Origin: Rotaria socialis
Lineage: Eukaryota > Rotifera > Eurotatoria > Philodinida > Philodinidae
Assembly: GCA_905331475.1 (NCBI GenBank)
Contig: CAJNYU010000038.1
Coordinates: 124,001 to 188,000, forward strand
Direction of reading: 5' to 3'
DNA: 64,000 bases
A model generated the notes under the pieces. The model saw only the letters and a list, made by a program, of their open reading frames with translations. It was not told where the DNA came from and did no database searches. Positions 34,539 to 48,200 of the stretch are shown here, piece by piece (within the stretch, counting starts at the first letter, position 1; each line of letters opens with the position of its first letter). A program made the translations under genes and the position numbers.

Positions 34539-37445
34539 TCTTCATCATAAAACTTATTTCAAATTATGCGCTTTTTTTTTCATAATCGAAATACAGTTTT
34601 CGTATAATCACTCACATTTCTATTCTAACTGCTATGAATAGGTCCTGTGTATCTACAAACGATCGTGATATATACTCGAGATTTTAGTAATCGGCACGTC
34701 ATGAAATGGTATCGTTTTACTATGGGATTGAGCTTTCAATTTAGCCATCGGATAGAAATGAACCGATCAGCATAGCCCGAGATGCTGAGATATTTGAATG
34801 CTAAATCCAGCATGTATAAACTATAGTAGCACTTCATGGGATAGATAACTATGTTGATGACGTATACAATCTGTAATGTAGTGTGATTTCGTTATTGTTG
34901 TTCTCTATCGTTGTGCTGTCGTCTCATCTACTTGTAGTCTTTCGTTCTGTGTTTGATTCTTTCGTTCTATGGATTATTCTATTGCGTCTATACATATATA
35001 TATAAATAGATATATGTATATTTTCATATACAAGTAGTCAGTTACTACTTTTCAGTTACTCGTTCTGTTCGTTTCATTCTTTATCTTGTTATAGTAGTGT
35101 CGGTTCTATTGGTCAAAAAAACATTGATACTGACCTTGAACTCACAATCATCTATTACGCATTTCGTAATACATGACACAATCAATTTATAATGATTGCG
35201 ATTCTTATCTTTATCTAATTTATATTTTGTTTGAAAATACGCAATTTAAAATCACAGTCGTTTTTCATACTGTTTATCGAGACATTGACGAACAAAAGAA
35301 ACAGATACAAGTCTTAATAAATGCTAAACCAAATTCTGAAATATTCTACCTAATTTCTATAGAATATTTGCAAAAATGGCTGAATAATTCATAGCATGCA
35401 TTCATAATTGTAAATAGTAAACGAACTTTTTTCGTACGATATTGACTTCTAATTAGTTTTATTGCAAAGCAAAGCAAAAAAGCACACTAGTTCACAAATT
35501 AGTATGATTAAATTATCATAGAGTCAAAAAACAGCATTGTTTTTCATTGTTAATTCGATTTTAGTATAAAAAACTAAGAAGACTAACGTGTTGCTGACTA
35601 TGAATGTCGATTAAAATCATCTTTGAAGATATGTCAACATGCTCACAATTTGGTAAATCCTATAAAGATACTATTGTAGAAAATTTTCTTCATTTTTTAA
35701 AATCGCCTATGTGCATGTCTCATGAGAACATTGGTAGACAAGGAACAGTATCCTATCATAATCATTTGCGGTGAATTTGTAATAATAGTGACTTCGTTTA
35801 AATGTTGAATACATGTTAAGTAATCCAAAATTGCATGTTTTAAGTAGTATTTACGCGTGATTATGTTTGTGAAGAACGAAAGACCGTTGAGTGCATATTC
35901 AGTGTATTGATGACGAGATTATTATTTATAAAATGATTGTTCGTTATATAGCTTCAGATCAATATTAAACTTTGCAAAAGCTTAATCGAAATAGTTAATC
36001 GTGACTTTATAGTTTTATTTCTGTTATGACGCTTCTTCTTGCTGGCTTAATATGGCTTTGCACACTGTTAACAGACACGCGGAAAGTCTATACTCAACTA
36101 TGTGGTACATTCTTGAGCTTCAAAAATGATATTCGATACAAAATCTATTTGCAAAAAGAAAAGATTTTGCTTGAAATGATCGCCTTACTAATAAAAATTC
36201 TCACGGTAGCAAAATCCTTGTGTCTTTTCAAAGCACAGTAACTTCTGAGTAATATTCATTGGTAATAAACCGATTATAACTTTTTACTCGATTGTTCATC
36301 ATTCTGACGATTTCTATCATTACTACTGATAAAACTACTATAATAATTCTGATTGAAACCGAATTTTTTCATTGAAATATTATTCACTGCTTTCCCTATA
36401 GTTTGTGAAGATATCAATATTTCATATTTATACTATGACCTCATGTATTCAATCAAATTCAGATCGTCTTCATCGCAATTTCAATGTCTACTCTTATAAC
36501 AATCAGAAAAAATTCTATCATTTTCGTAGTATATCCCTACGTTTCTGTGTCGAATAGGTTTTTGCGTTTTCGTTTATCACCTGTGTAAAAATGTATTACA
36601 TCTAATAGGTTATTGACTTGCATGCAATTAATGATTGATCTTGTCGGACATGTGGTTATTTAATGACAAAATATTTTAATGATAGCACATTTTTATAATA
36701 AAGAAAGATCGATTGGTGACAGCAGCACATGTTTTTTCTATATTTGATGAAAGTGATTGATAAACGAGTAAGGGGTAGAATTTCAAGTGCTTATTTTCTA
36801 TTATAGCAGATTTATAATATACAATGAACTCATATTTTTGAAAGTTCAAAAAAGCATGTCTAGCATTGCATCAATCTTCATAGAGAAATACTTATTTTTG
36901 AAACGTGCCAAGGCAGCTTCTCATACGTCATCCAAGTAAATTGCTATTGCTTAAAAAAACATGGGTTACTTTTGAATTATAAATGCAACATTAGAGTCTT
37001 TTATGTTTTTTAATGAGTATGAAACGGTTCCCTACGATAGAGATGAAAATTAAAGTTTTGATTTTGCTGTTGTTTAGTGCACACTGGCGCAGTCGAATAT
37101 TAAATGTATATTTATTTCGTAAATAAATGCATTCTATTAAATATTTTTCTTGTAGAATTTTTCCTTCACGTTTTTTTTTATGTAAATCAAATTTGACTAA
37201 TAATTGATATATTTTGTTTTTGATGCTGAATTCTCTTTTATCATTCATATGAAGCAATATGAACTACTGATTTGGACCAACAGATACTCTGAAAAGCATA
37301 TTTTAAAAATTTATTACAATAACATTTGAACGATTCGAAATGATATGTGTTCGATTACCGGTTTCGTTTTTAGTAATCTATTATATTGATTCAGATAGCT
37401 ATGAACAAGAAAAGATTATAATACTAAATTAGTTAGTTTACAATA
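34539..37445. other. Gene-poor stretch
   Basis: About 2.9 kb without a defensible gene. It includes TA-rich sequence near 34995-35025. A lone 73-codon ORF (35173-35394) has an end, FYLISIEYLQKWLNN, that faintly recalls the ubiquitin-protease DUSP fold; I do not call it a gene. Confidence 0.4.
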
Positions 37446-39681
37446 TCATGCAGTAATAGTCGACGATGATGCAGAACGATGACGTAGATACGACAGCGAC
37501 CGATCAGTAGGATCAAAATTTGTTGGATTCTGTGATTGTTGTTCAATATGATAACATTTAGCACTAAACAGAAAATAAAAGAGCCAATTATAATTTTAGA
37601 TAAAACAATGTGGGCGTGTTTATGGCAAAAGTAATTGACCTTGCTAAACGTCTGACAGGAGAATCAATATTTGTTTGATCATGCAATTGCCAAGATAGTG
37701 CAGATTGTGGTGAACGACCGTTCAAAAGAGGTGTTGCCGTTCGATGGTAAGAACGGAAGCCTTGCTCCGAAACTACACGACGAGGATCGACAGTTTTTTG
37801 TGATTGACTTCGACATTCTATAGACGAGAGTGTACGACGTTCACTTATCCATTTGTGATAGGGAAGAAGAGTTGGATCTGATAGCACGACTGTGTGAATC
37901 TTATAGGAGAAATAAATGTCATACAAAGCGTGCAGCAAGATAACTACTGTGTGGATTTTACCTCTTCGGATTTGTCATCATATTTAGCCATTGCATCATA
38001 CTCATGCTTATCATAATCGTCTTGTGTAATAAATCGCTATAAATAGAAAACAAAAATAAATTAATGTATGTTTTCTAAAAAATGACAAATAATTGTTATC
38101 AAAATATTTTTTAAAGATCAAAATGCGACAGTGTTCTGGCTTTTTTCTGGTTGAGGAAAGGCACATGGGTGGACTTTCGAAAACGCGAATGCTGGAATAT
38201 GAATATCATCTTTCAGTAGGGAATCAGTCTTGCAAATGCCTTGAATTAAATTATTAATTTATGTAAATATATGCGAAAAATCAATAATTCAATAACAATC
38301 TGATTATTCAATTGATACATTTCTATTTCGAGATTCACAGTAGAGAATAATAAATAGATTTTTTGAATTGTCCGATCTTTGTACATAGTACATAAAACAA
38401 AAACACGGTTTAGATAATGTCATTAACTGTAAACTAAGATTTAGCATTTATTTCTTGTAAATAATTTCCATTTTATCATTTATAGATTCAATTTAGAGTT
38501 TAGAAATGTGTCTATCGTAAAAACAAGGCGCATAATGTGCACAGGAACTTGTTCAACTGTTTTCTAGAGTACTCGAGAATAATTTTCTTGCACTTCCATG
38601 AACATGCAATCAATCATCGTTCAACTTTCTAATTTACTTCGCAAAAATACTATTAAACTTACATGTTTGTTAATGAATTGAAGATATTGATTGTATTGTT
38701 GAGTTTTGAATCGCTTTCTATCGGTACGCGTTTTTTCCAGCTGTTGAAACTGTTGAATTTTCGCCACTAGAAATGGCTCACGTACATTACAGCGATAGTG
38801 TCGATAGATGAATTCTCGACGACGAAGTGTTTCAAAATCATATTTAGGTATTAGTTGTTCATAATCCTATAGCGAATGAAATACTCTATTTCAAACAAAA
38901 ACAAACACAAAAGTTGAGTTCTTTTTTTTCTGTTTTTTTTTATAAATATAAAATCTATTATGCCAAGCAGTAATGATGGAAAAAAGCAAATGTGCTAAGT
39001 ATTTCGAAAGAAAGGTGTAGAAGGTGAACAAATTATGGATATATTCAAACATAATGAACATGCGTTTTGTTCAATGGAAGGTTCATCTAAAGATTTGTGA
39101 TGACTACGTTAGACTGATGTTGGTTTCTTAGATGAAAAATAAAATAGGCATCTATTTACTTTTAGAAGTTCTTCAGTTTTAGCTTTGATTTCATCATAGG
39201 AACATGTTGTATTTGTTTCACCCTAAGCAATATAAAGACATTTGCAAATATTATGTAAGAAGCGTGAATTTAGGTCTACTGTTTGAAGTCTTTGTTTTAA
39301 TCGTTTCTGTTGTTCTTCCCATTCGCTAACTTCAAACAATCGATGTGCACTAGCATGACGCGATGAACGTCGTTGGTTTTTTTTTGTTTCTTGTTGCTCA
39401 TTTAAATCGCCGTCATTTGACAAGGATGAGGAAGCAGTTCTTTCGCTTGATGAAGCACTCTAAATAGTTTAGTTCATAGAAAAATCTTTAATTAACAAGA
39501 ACATTTTTACTTGTATTCGTTTTGAATTTTGCTGTATGTACTCATTTATGAATTTATCTGCGGGCTCAACGAATTCTGCTGAACCGGGTCTTTTGTTTAA
39601 ATCGACTAGTATGTCCGAAGCAGCTTTCTCTGATACAATCTCAATTGAACCACCTCTTCGTGGTCGATATAATGATGGCAT
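37446..39681 (-). CDS. FAM228-like protein
   Basis: Multi-exon gene starting MPSLYRPRRGGSIEIVSEKA (an upstream in-frame Met is less likely). After a Ser/Arg-rich segment (RRSSRHASAHRLFEVSEW) comes the block DYEQLIPKYDFETLRRREFI, YRHYRCNVREPFLVAKIQQF, then KTQQYNQYLQFINKHRFITQ, and DDYDKHEYDAM. The order LxxRxxEFxYRxxxxxVxEPxxxxI ... YxxFxNKxxxxxxDDYDxxEYD matches the FAM228A/B family, whose function is undefined and which is often testis- or cilia-associated in vertebrates. The C-terminal exons (HKWISERRTLSSIECRSQSQ, then SLSYLRHRSASSSTITA) are low-complexity. Introns show clean GT-AG ends, for example 39291-39234 inside the second exon's open frame. Length about 350-370 residues. Family assignment is from pattern, not alignment. 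Confidence 0.6.
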
Positions 39682-40867
39682 ATTCAAAACAAAACGAAAC
39701 AAACAAAAAAATTCAATTGGCAGGGCGTTTTTACAGACCAAACATAAAACAATCTCTTTTTCTTTTTTTCACTTTTTCTTCTGTAACAATAGGTTGCCAT
39801 GGAACATATAAACAAATTGTATTCGATGTGCGACATCTTATATAGAGTTCTCACTTGTCGATTAATGATATAATACGATATATATTTTTCAACAAGTTCT
39901 GTTTCCTTCTATTGAAGTATGCTTCGATGGGACTTTTAAGTTGACTTCAATTCATGTTTTTTATTGTTATGTTTGCTTGAATTGACACGTAACCATTTTC
40001 TCTATGTTAAATAAAAAAAGGATCATAGGTATTGATCTGCATTCATGGCAATGATCTTTTTCTATCTATTGTCTAGTCGTAAAAAACTGACATTTAAGAA
40101 CATGGTATCGCATGCAATATTTAATCTCATGTTTTGTTGAATCGTTTATTTCGGCTTATTATCATGGTTTGCAGGCGTAGGATGTTAGACTTGAGCTCTA
40201 TGTATTTTTCTAAGATCAAATTACATATTTGGCAACATTTCTACGTTGTAAATATTTAGCATAAAAATTGTCCAATCATGTGCACTTTAGACTTATGGGT
40301 CAATAAGTTTTTTTTTCTGTGATAAATAATAGTACAGTGTTGTTTGATAAAAACAAAATTCGCTCTTTTTTTGACCGGACCGAATTCGTACACGTAAACT
40401 TTCAAAGAGAAAACATTTATGTCAAATTTTCTTTCTTTCTGTCAGAACATCATTTGTATTTATTTACATAATTTAAATATTAATATTCATATCTAATGAT
40501 AAGAGAGAAAAACTAATAGAAAAATACGTCACTAAGCCGTAGACGTTTCGCTCTCTTAAAAAAACAACTTTTTCTCTCTGTTTTTCTATCTATCTCACCT
40601 TTAATTTTTCGCTCCTTTGCTCTCTTACACTGCAGAATACGTCTCGAATCAAACTAAACGAGAGAAAAAAACAAGCTACCTTAAAACAGCAAACATACAA
40701 AAATAAACGGGAAAAAAAGAGAAAAAAGAGAAAAAAAGAGAAGAGAAAGAGACAACTATGTTTCTTATGCAGTCATTCGTTGATCGAATACTTTAAAGTT
40801 AACTTCCTTTTTCCAACTCCTGCAGGCAGGAGTAGTACACAAATCGCAGGCGATAAATCCTAAAACT
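39682..40867. other. Divergent upstream region with polypurine tract
   Basis: Lies between divergent starts. Contains a purine-only-like run of GA/A blocks at about 40708-40752, then a short palindrome CTCCTGCAGGCAGGAG at 40817-40832 just upstream of the PAS gene. No coding sequence recognised. Confidence 0.4.
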
Positions 40868-43538
40868 ATGTCTCAACAACAAAGATTTACTCATGATGAA
40901 TCGGCTGGTTCGATAAATGATCATCATGATAGTTATGCTCAGCAAGAAGAAACTAAAGTAATCAAGGTAATCAAGCGAATATATACAAAACTTACAAAGT
41001 TTTTTTTTTGTTCATCGTCGTACATAGGCAGAAAAAGAATTCGTAATTCAGGTTTTGCTTACTCTGAGGAGTCGATGTGACTAAAAGAAAGTCGTTATTT
41101 CGGTTGTCAACATAGAAGCCCTATGACTATTATGTGAAAATCTTCGAATTTTGAATATGTTTTTCATTGTTTGACCTTCATATTAAGGTGATTCATGAGA
41201 CTTTCTTCAAACAGATATTTTTAGAATAAAGCTTTTTCTTACTTCGAGTGATGTTGATAACATATTTCAAATTTTTTCCAACTATGAATAACCGAAAAGA
41301 AACATCCACGGCAATGTTATCAAGTTAAAAAGATAAACCTTTTGCTTATTTGACCAAACAACAAGACGTTACTATTTTTATACGATTTAGGCATCTACAA
41401 AACATCGTGATTCTATTGATTTCCAATTCATTCGGCTACTTAGAGAAACTTTAAATGCAAGACCAGAAAAGAATATTGCTCTTAAACCTGAGAGCAGAAC
41501 AAATCGAAATGTTACATTATGTGCAGCGATTACACGTTTACTTAAAGAAATCTATCTTAGTAGCATTACTTATTCGCGTAAGAAAAATAACACATTGATC
41601 ATTGATTGAAGGAAAACTTCTATTTTATTATTTCAGGCAATTATCAACTTTTATGTGGCATTCCATTGAATGTAAGATTAAAAATCAATAAGAATTTTCT
41701 TTTAATTTCAACTTTCAAAATCTATTAGGTAAGCAATAATCAATTTCTATTGGTTATGCGCACTGACGGTCGTATTATCGCTATCAGCGATGAAGCTAAA
41801 CATCATTTAAGAAAAGAAATGGTAAATATGATCTTCAATTTAAAAACGGAATATTTTCAAAAGGCACATTTCATTTTTTTTAGCGTGTACTATATGCACA
41901 GATGATCAACATTTTAGATTGTCTCGATAATACGGACCGCGACAAATTACAAACGGTTTTTCGTTCTTCAGTTGACTTTCCTAATCAAGAACATTCACTC
42001 ATATGTACTTTACGTTTGCCTAAAGGTAAACGACCGAGTCGAATCAACGAAGATGTAACGGTAAAGAGAAAAAAAAGAGTATTTCTTTTGTAACCGAAAT
42101 ATTTATTATTAGACAATAAATATGTCTGGCCATTTTTATGCATGTGACGATGAGTCATCGTCATCGGAAAAATTATTTATTGCTCATTGTGAACCATTAA
42201 TATCTTCAACTGCAAAAGGAAAGCACTCTTCGCAATCAGTTACGAAGGCCAATAGTGATAATTCAAGATCAACAATTATGTTTACATTACAGGAGAACAT
42301 GATGATTAGTGACGTTTCACTTAAGTAAAATTTTTACTTAAAAGCAAAGAAAAAGGTAGAATATCGAATTGTTTTAGTGTGAAAGATATTCTTGGCTACA
42401 AACGTCAGGAAATGATTGGTCAATATTTTGGAAGATATTTAATAGCTGATTATCTTGAAAAATTCGAAACAATTCGACAAAAATTTTGTAAAAAAAGACG
42501 AATCTATTTTGAATCTTTGGTTTTTATCCAAAAATGTTGTTTAATTTCAGTTGAACATGCAGCACAGCAACAACCACAACAACAACAAAAAGCATCACCA
42601 ATGAACGTTTTTGAAGTACTTGATATGTATGGAAATAATGGTGATGAACGTTTGACATTTTTATGCCAATTACGAATACACCGTAAGCCAAGATCGAAGC
42701 CAATTGAATTCATAGTTACCGCTCAACTTATCGAGTAAGATACGTTTCTATTGAAAAGCTTTGTTTCTCTAAATATGAGTTTAACTAGCCCCTCATTACG
42801 AGATCAATATATTCAATGTATGCAATCTGAATTGGAAATAAATCCAATATCAACCGAAATCCAGCAAGTAAATCTCGGTGCGGTGTTTGTGCTCCTTTTA
42901 CGATTAATATCTATTGTTTACGTAATTTTTCTCCACCTATTTTAGTTCATCTGTCAGCATCTGCACCGATCGAAAAATCAACCATCGTCCCGAGCTCGTC
43001 GCGCAACGTGGACGATATCGTGTACAGCAACATCTCAAGCAACAACTCCCATCAACCACCACATTCACCATTCAACGGACAGTTTTCAAGCGAAGATCCT
43101 ATCTGGTCCAGCATCGACGATGAATCTTGGAAGCAAATCTGTAACTTCGAGTGCGACCCATCCCCAAGCAACAACTCTTTCCATCACCAACAACATTCCG
43201 CATTCGTTCGACAGCTTTCAACGGGTGTTGCCCCACTCGGTTTCGACAATGGAGATTCGGAGAACTTCTTTAACGCCGACTTCAATAGATCCCCAAGCAA
43301 CAGCTCTGGCAAACAGCCACAACTTTCGCCATGCAACGGACAGCTTTCAAATGAGGCTACTGCCCAGTTCAGTATCGATTATGACTATTGGGGAAAATTC
43401 TTTAGCACCGACGACAATCAATCGTCAACAAGAGCAGACTTCTTCGACAATAACTTCGACACATGTCAATCCGGGCTAGATCAAGCAAATTTTTCCAACA
43501 ATCTAGATGAACTCCTTGAGATTGGCTGTTTCTATTGA
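40868..43538 (+). CDS. bHLH-PAS-like transcription factor (NPAS4/dysfusion-type candidate)
   Basis: Exon 1 encodes a polar leader (MSQQQRFTHDESAGS). The second exon holds a divergent helix-loop-helix: STKHRDSIDFQFIRLL, then NVTLCAAITRLLKEIY, whose STK..RD.I....I..L pattern recalls NPAS4/dysfusion, with few basic residues left for DNA contact. PAS-A follows (NNQFLLVMRTDGRIIAISDE, HHLRKEM, then LICTLRLPKGKRPSRINED) and PAS-B (STIMFTLQENMMISDVSLNV, then DILGYKRQEMIGQYFGRYL), with a poly-Gln insert (AAQQQPQQQQK). The C-terminal exon (from 42946) is richer in G+C and contains three 43-residue repeats with acidic and aromatic residues, suiting an activation domain, ending LLEIGCFY. The last junction can use two donors that lead to different frames; the model here uses CTCG|GTGCGG (exon end 42878). 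AATAAA near 43706. Confidence 0.65.
43038..43424 (+). repeat. Three exact-length 129-bp coding repeats
   Basis: Diverged units begin at 43038, 43167 and 43296, each with SNNS or SNSS followed by a Gln/His-rich part, (N)GQ/RQ-[FL]-S, and an acidic/aromatic end (DDESWKQI, NGDSENFF, DYDYWGKFF). Equal 129-bp spacing (43 codons) shows tandem duplication rather than chance similarity. Confidence 0.8.
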
Positions 43539-45282
43539 TATTGAAGAACAGAATGTAAGAACATAAAAAGCAGATCACGTAGAATATATCTATTGCCAAC
43601 AAAATGTCTTCTGTTTTTCTCGTCGCTGAGCTTAATTACTTTGATTCCTCCTCGTACTTTATGTTATTGCAGCTGGCTGCTAAAAACTATTTTTTTTTGC
43701 ATTTAATAAAGCCTAGAGCTTTCCAATTTCTTTTCTCTGTCGTTAGCATCTTATTTGTCTGCTTATGTGATTAGCTTTTTTAGCTTCTTAAAACAAAATA
43801 ATGCGCGTGATCGACCGGTGAATTTGTATCGTATTGTTTTGTGTTGAATCTCTTAATTATTGTTCATGTTAATAAAAATTTTTAAAAAGAATATCATTCT
43901 TTTCACTACACCAAGGTTTATTAAGGCAAACGAAGAACATTGACACTAATGTAACTGCTATTTTTATATCTCGAAAGCTTGTTCTATGACAAATCGCTAT
44001 CAACTTTTCAATCGATTCTTCTAGACGCGCATATACACTGGTGAACAAATAGACTCACTAAAGACAACCAAAATTCTTGTCTGATGTATAGAATCACAAT
44101 ATTTTTGTCGATAAAAACACGGTTTTATTTACTTCATTTATCGTATTACAAAATACATTCTTGTAAAATAAAATAAAATCAGTGAATATTTGTCTTGAAA
44201 TTCGAACAAGTAGACAGCTAACTTTTATTTATTTTGTAACAAGTAAAATTTCATTTCACAATACAAAAATATGCGTTTAATATTGAGAAAAAAGTAAGAA
44301 AAAGTTGAGAAGCTCTTGTTAAACGTTTCACGATGACAATCATGATCTTTATATGAGCAGTTTTTTCTATTCAATCAAAACTTGTATAGCCGAACAAAAC
44401 GAAAATCTAATCACTCGACATCAAGTACTCGTTATGCTTATAACCATTTTACTCCTAGTCGATTCAACTCGTAAACATGCACGCAAACATCAATGCAGTT
44501 TGTGCTTCAGAAATATCAATACTCTTGAAAGATTGCCTTTCATTTAATCCTCGTTTTCAAGAGTATTCGGCATAAATATTCGAGAGGTACACATCTCGTA
44601 CTCAGATTTTTATTCGATATTTATTTTTACAAAAGCAAACTATACCATGAGCAAGAAGAAGATTGTGAGGATTACATATTTCATCCAATCACAAATAAAA
44701 TAGTTTCTTTCAAAAAATAATATATTATGCTCCGTTCCAAATTGCTTTTGTATTCGACCTCTTTGAAAAATATGCCATTATTAGTAACCTTCAGGATGCA
44801 TAAAATAGTGCATTTATACTATTGATAATTATTTTTTCTACCTGCAAAACATATTGAATTCTTTGAAATAAATAATTAGTCAAATAATAAAAATATAACC
44901 ACGATTTACTTAAGGTTTATGTTGAAATCGAAAAAAAAGGCAGAAATGTATAATCGATAGTCAAAGTATTTTTCTTTTCATATTTTACGCTGCATCGACG
45001 GTTCGTTTGCAGTTGTTTCGCATGCATCGCCATGATCAAAACTTTTTAAATTCATCATCCTTTATTGTTCTCAAGTTGATAAGAGTAATAATGCCGGAAA
45101 AAATACACAATTACTACACACTGTTATTTGTATAAATATACAATAAATAATGAGTTTAAAATACAATTCAATACGTCAAGCAGCAGAAGAAAAAAAAACA
45201 CATTCACTGTATTCTGATTTATATTTTACATAAAAAGGATTCAAAATAAAACAAAATAGATAAATATGACTAGTTGTCTGAA
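43539..45282. other. Convergent intergenic region
   Basis: Holds the PAS gene 3' signal (AATAAA near 43706) and AT-rich sequence. A 64-codon ORF at 44353-44547 has no recognisable feature. No gene called. Confidence 0.4.
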
Positions 45283-48200
45283 TTAAAAAGATCCTAAAAG
45301 ACAATTTATTTTTTCTATGAAATGAAATTTTTCAATACCACTTACATGTACATTGACAATTAAATATTCGACTAATTTTGCTTGATAGGGTGCTTCAAGT
45401 AATGTTGTGAGTGTTGTATCATCTTGCGCTCTACGGTAATAGAAAGAAAAAACACTATTTACTTAACTCGACTAAGAACATTAAATTTCGATAATTAAAT
45501 TGCAATTGAACTTGAAACAATTACATTTCTATTTCAAGGTCATTTTAAAATTAATGAAGGGCTATATGCATAAAATGAAAGTCGGTGCATTCCTTTGAAT
45601 TCATGAGTAAATTAGATCTATATAAAATGTAAAACTTTGGATTAAAGAAAATTTCAAAAAGTGACGCCAGTATTTCAAATAGAATTCCAATTAGAAAAGA
45701 TCTCGTCTAGAAACAATATACCGGATATAATACGCCGCCTCTATCACTAAACTTAATTGGTTTCACCCGAAAATAGAAAATTAATGAATATTTCATATCT
45801 ATATATATGACGTATGTCGAATTTCAAGGTTATTTCTTAAAAGCTTTCGCTTAAGACAAGCTGTAGTCTTCTAAAATTAACTTCCGAATTATCGTAAACA
45901 ACATGATTTTTTTAATTAAAAGTCAATTAGACCTGATAGAAGATTTGCAATCATCTATAATACGCTCATTAACACCTGTTAAATATCGATTTAGTAAGTC
46001 ACAGCTTTAAAGATTTATGCATCATAAGTCTTTCTTTTCATACAAAAAAAACAACGGATATTCAATCCTAAGCTCTCGCTCGGTACCGCATTTTCTTTTC
46101 CTATTTCTAAAAATACATCGCTAATTATCAAACTTGTCAATAGTAGACAACAAAAAATGACATTAAGCTGTTTTTCTAATGCGATACAAAATCCGGCAGT
46201 TCCGGTTTGATTCATGCCAATGTTAAAATTTATTGTGCTCATAAAAAAATCGGTTATTTTGTGGGTAGGTGTTATTAGGAGACGAACAACATTGAATGTC
46301 AAGGCTTTATCATGAAACTTACCGTTGGTGAGCTTTAAAAAGTGTCGGTCCAAAAACAATTCCTAAATTAGCAGCAGACATTTGATTTTCTTGTTCACTT
46401 AATGATATTAAATGTAAATGTTTAATTAAATGAATTAAAGCTTGTCTTGCATATTTTGAAATTCTCTGTTCGATTATTTCGCGTAGGCGCTCGTTCGTAC
46501 GTGATGATGTTTCGTTTGCTGTCGTATAAATTTCTTTGCCAATATTCAATAATTCATTTTGAATTAATGTTGATGATTGTGATGATTCAACAATTGATAA
46601 TAATGGAACAGGTAATTCACGTAAATATTTTTTTATTGCACTAGCCAAAACGATAGGCGAATAATTATTCATTAAATCATTTTCATTTAATTCGCCACCT
46701 TGTACAAATTGTCGACACAGTTGATCCACTTTTGATTTAACACCTGATAAACGATAAATGCCTTTTAATTTGTGTCCGTCAAGTCGTTCAATACATTGAC
46801 AACAAAGTTCAATCACGATAGGTATTTGTCGTACTGATTTATCATTCGCGGACGATGAAGGACTATCTTGAACGGCACAAGGCGGCAGCGAATGAATATA
46901 AGTGCTATAGGATGATATTAGATCATTTTTTGATCTTGGTACATAATTCGAGGATGCATTTGCTAGATAATCAGTTAAACGAAAATAGGTATTCAATGAA
47001 TCGATAATTAAACTTTCTGTATTATGTATAAGTTTATTGAGTATGACTAATGTTTCATGTTTAGTTAATTGAAGTTCTTTTCGTTTTAAATCAAAGTCAT
47101 TTAATAGAGACTGAATATTTTTTTCATTAGCTGAATACGACGGAGCAATTGTCAGTGGAGTCGTTTGAATCGTTGACGGAGACGATGCAGTACGTTGAAG
47201 AGCATTGTGCGTTGGTACTGGTGAAAGATTTGCTGGATTGGGATTAGCATCTGACGATGTTGTTGATGATGATGATGATGATGACGATGTTGGAAGATGC
47301 GTCACTGATTTCGAATTCAAACGAGCGTCTTCCAATGTTTGTGATGATTGTTGCTAAAAATTAAGTTTTCAAAATAGATTAGATCCAATTTTCACTAGTA
47401 TGGACACGCTGCATCAAGTATGTATAAGGTAGGAAAGAGATGCTTATCGCCATTCAAAATATTACACCACGACGAGTGTCTCTAATTTTCGTTCTGTTCA
47501 AGGTGTATGCAGGATATACTTACAAATTTTTTCAAGCATTTATCCCATTGAATTTTGACTGTTTTTCGTATATTATCGTGATATGTTCGCCAAGAATCAA
47601 GTTTCTATACAGAAAAAACAGTAAAGATCTGTTTGTAATTAATCTCGAATGACTTACTCCAACGAATTCATGTGTCTGTAAAATCATCCATGTCGATTGG
47701 ATTTTTGAATTATGTGCTGAATCTTTTTTCAATGTGTTCATCATCAAATCAATACCAGGTAGAAACCGATAGGTTGTTAAAAACGATGATAATGAACAAT
47801 TACTGGCTAACTTTGATGTCCGTTCAGCATGTTCAAGTTCTTCCATCGATCGTTCTTGTACATAGTGTATTAATGAAAACATATATTTGGATAAATATTT
47901 CGCATGTTCATGTGCAACATCAACGCCATCAGTACGTTTCATAAGTATTTCAAGTAGAACATCAACTTCTCGATTTGAATTCATATGATCATCTTTATAA
48001 TTTAAACCGATTGCATCAGCATTCAACGATGACGGAACAATAAAACGATTTGATATTCTAGAGATAAATATATAATTTTTTACTTTCTATGAGGACATAT
48101 TCATTCATTAACTAATTACCTTGCTGTTAGACAAAGTGCAAGTTGATCGATTGCATGTGAAAACGGCTCAAGGCTATAATTTGTATTTTCAGCTGAATGA

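Noticed and set aside
35173..35394. 73-codon ORF whose end resembles a DUSP domain strand
   Set aside because: Only a dozen residues are suggestive, and flanking sequence adds no further domain.
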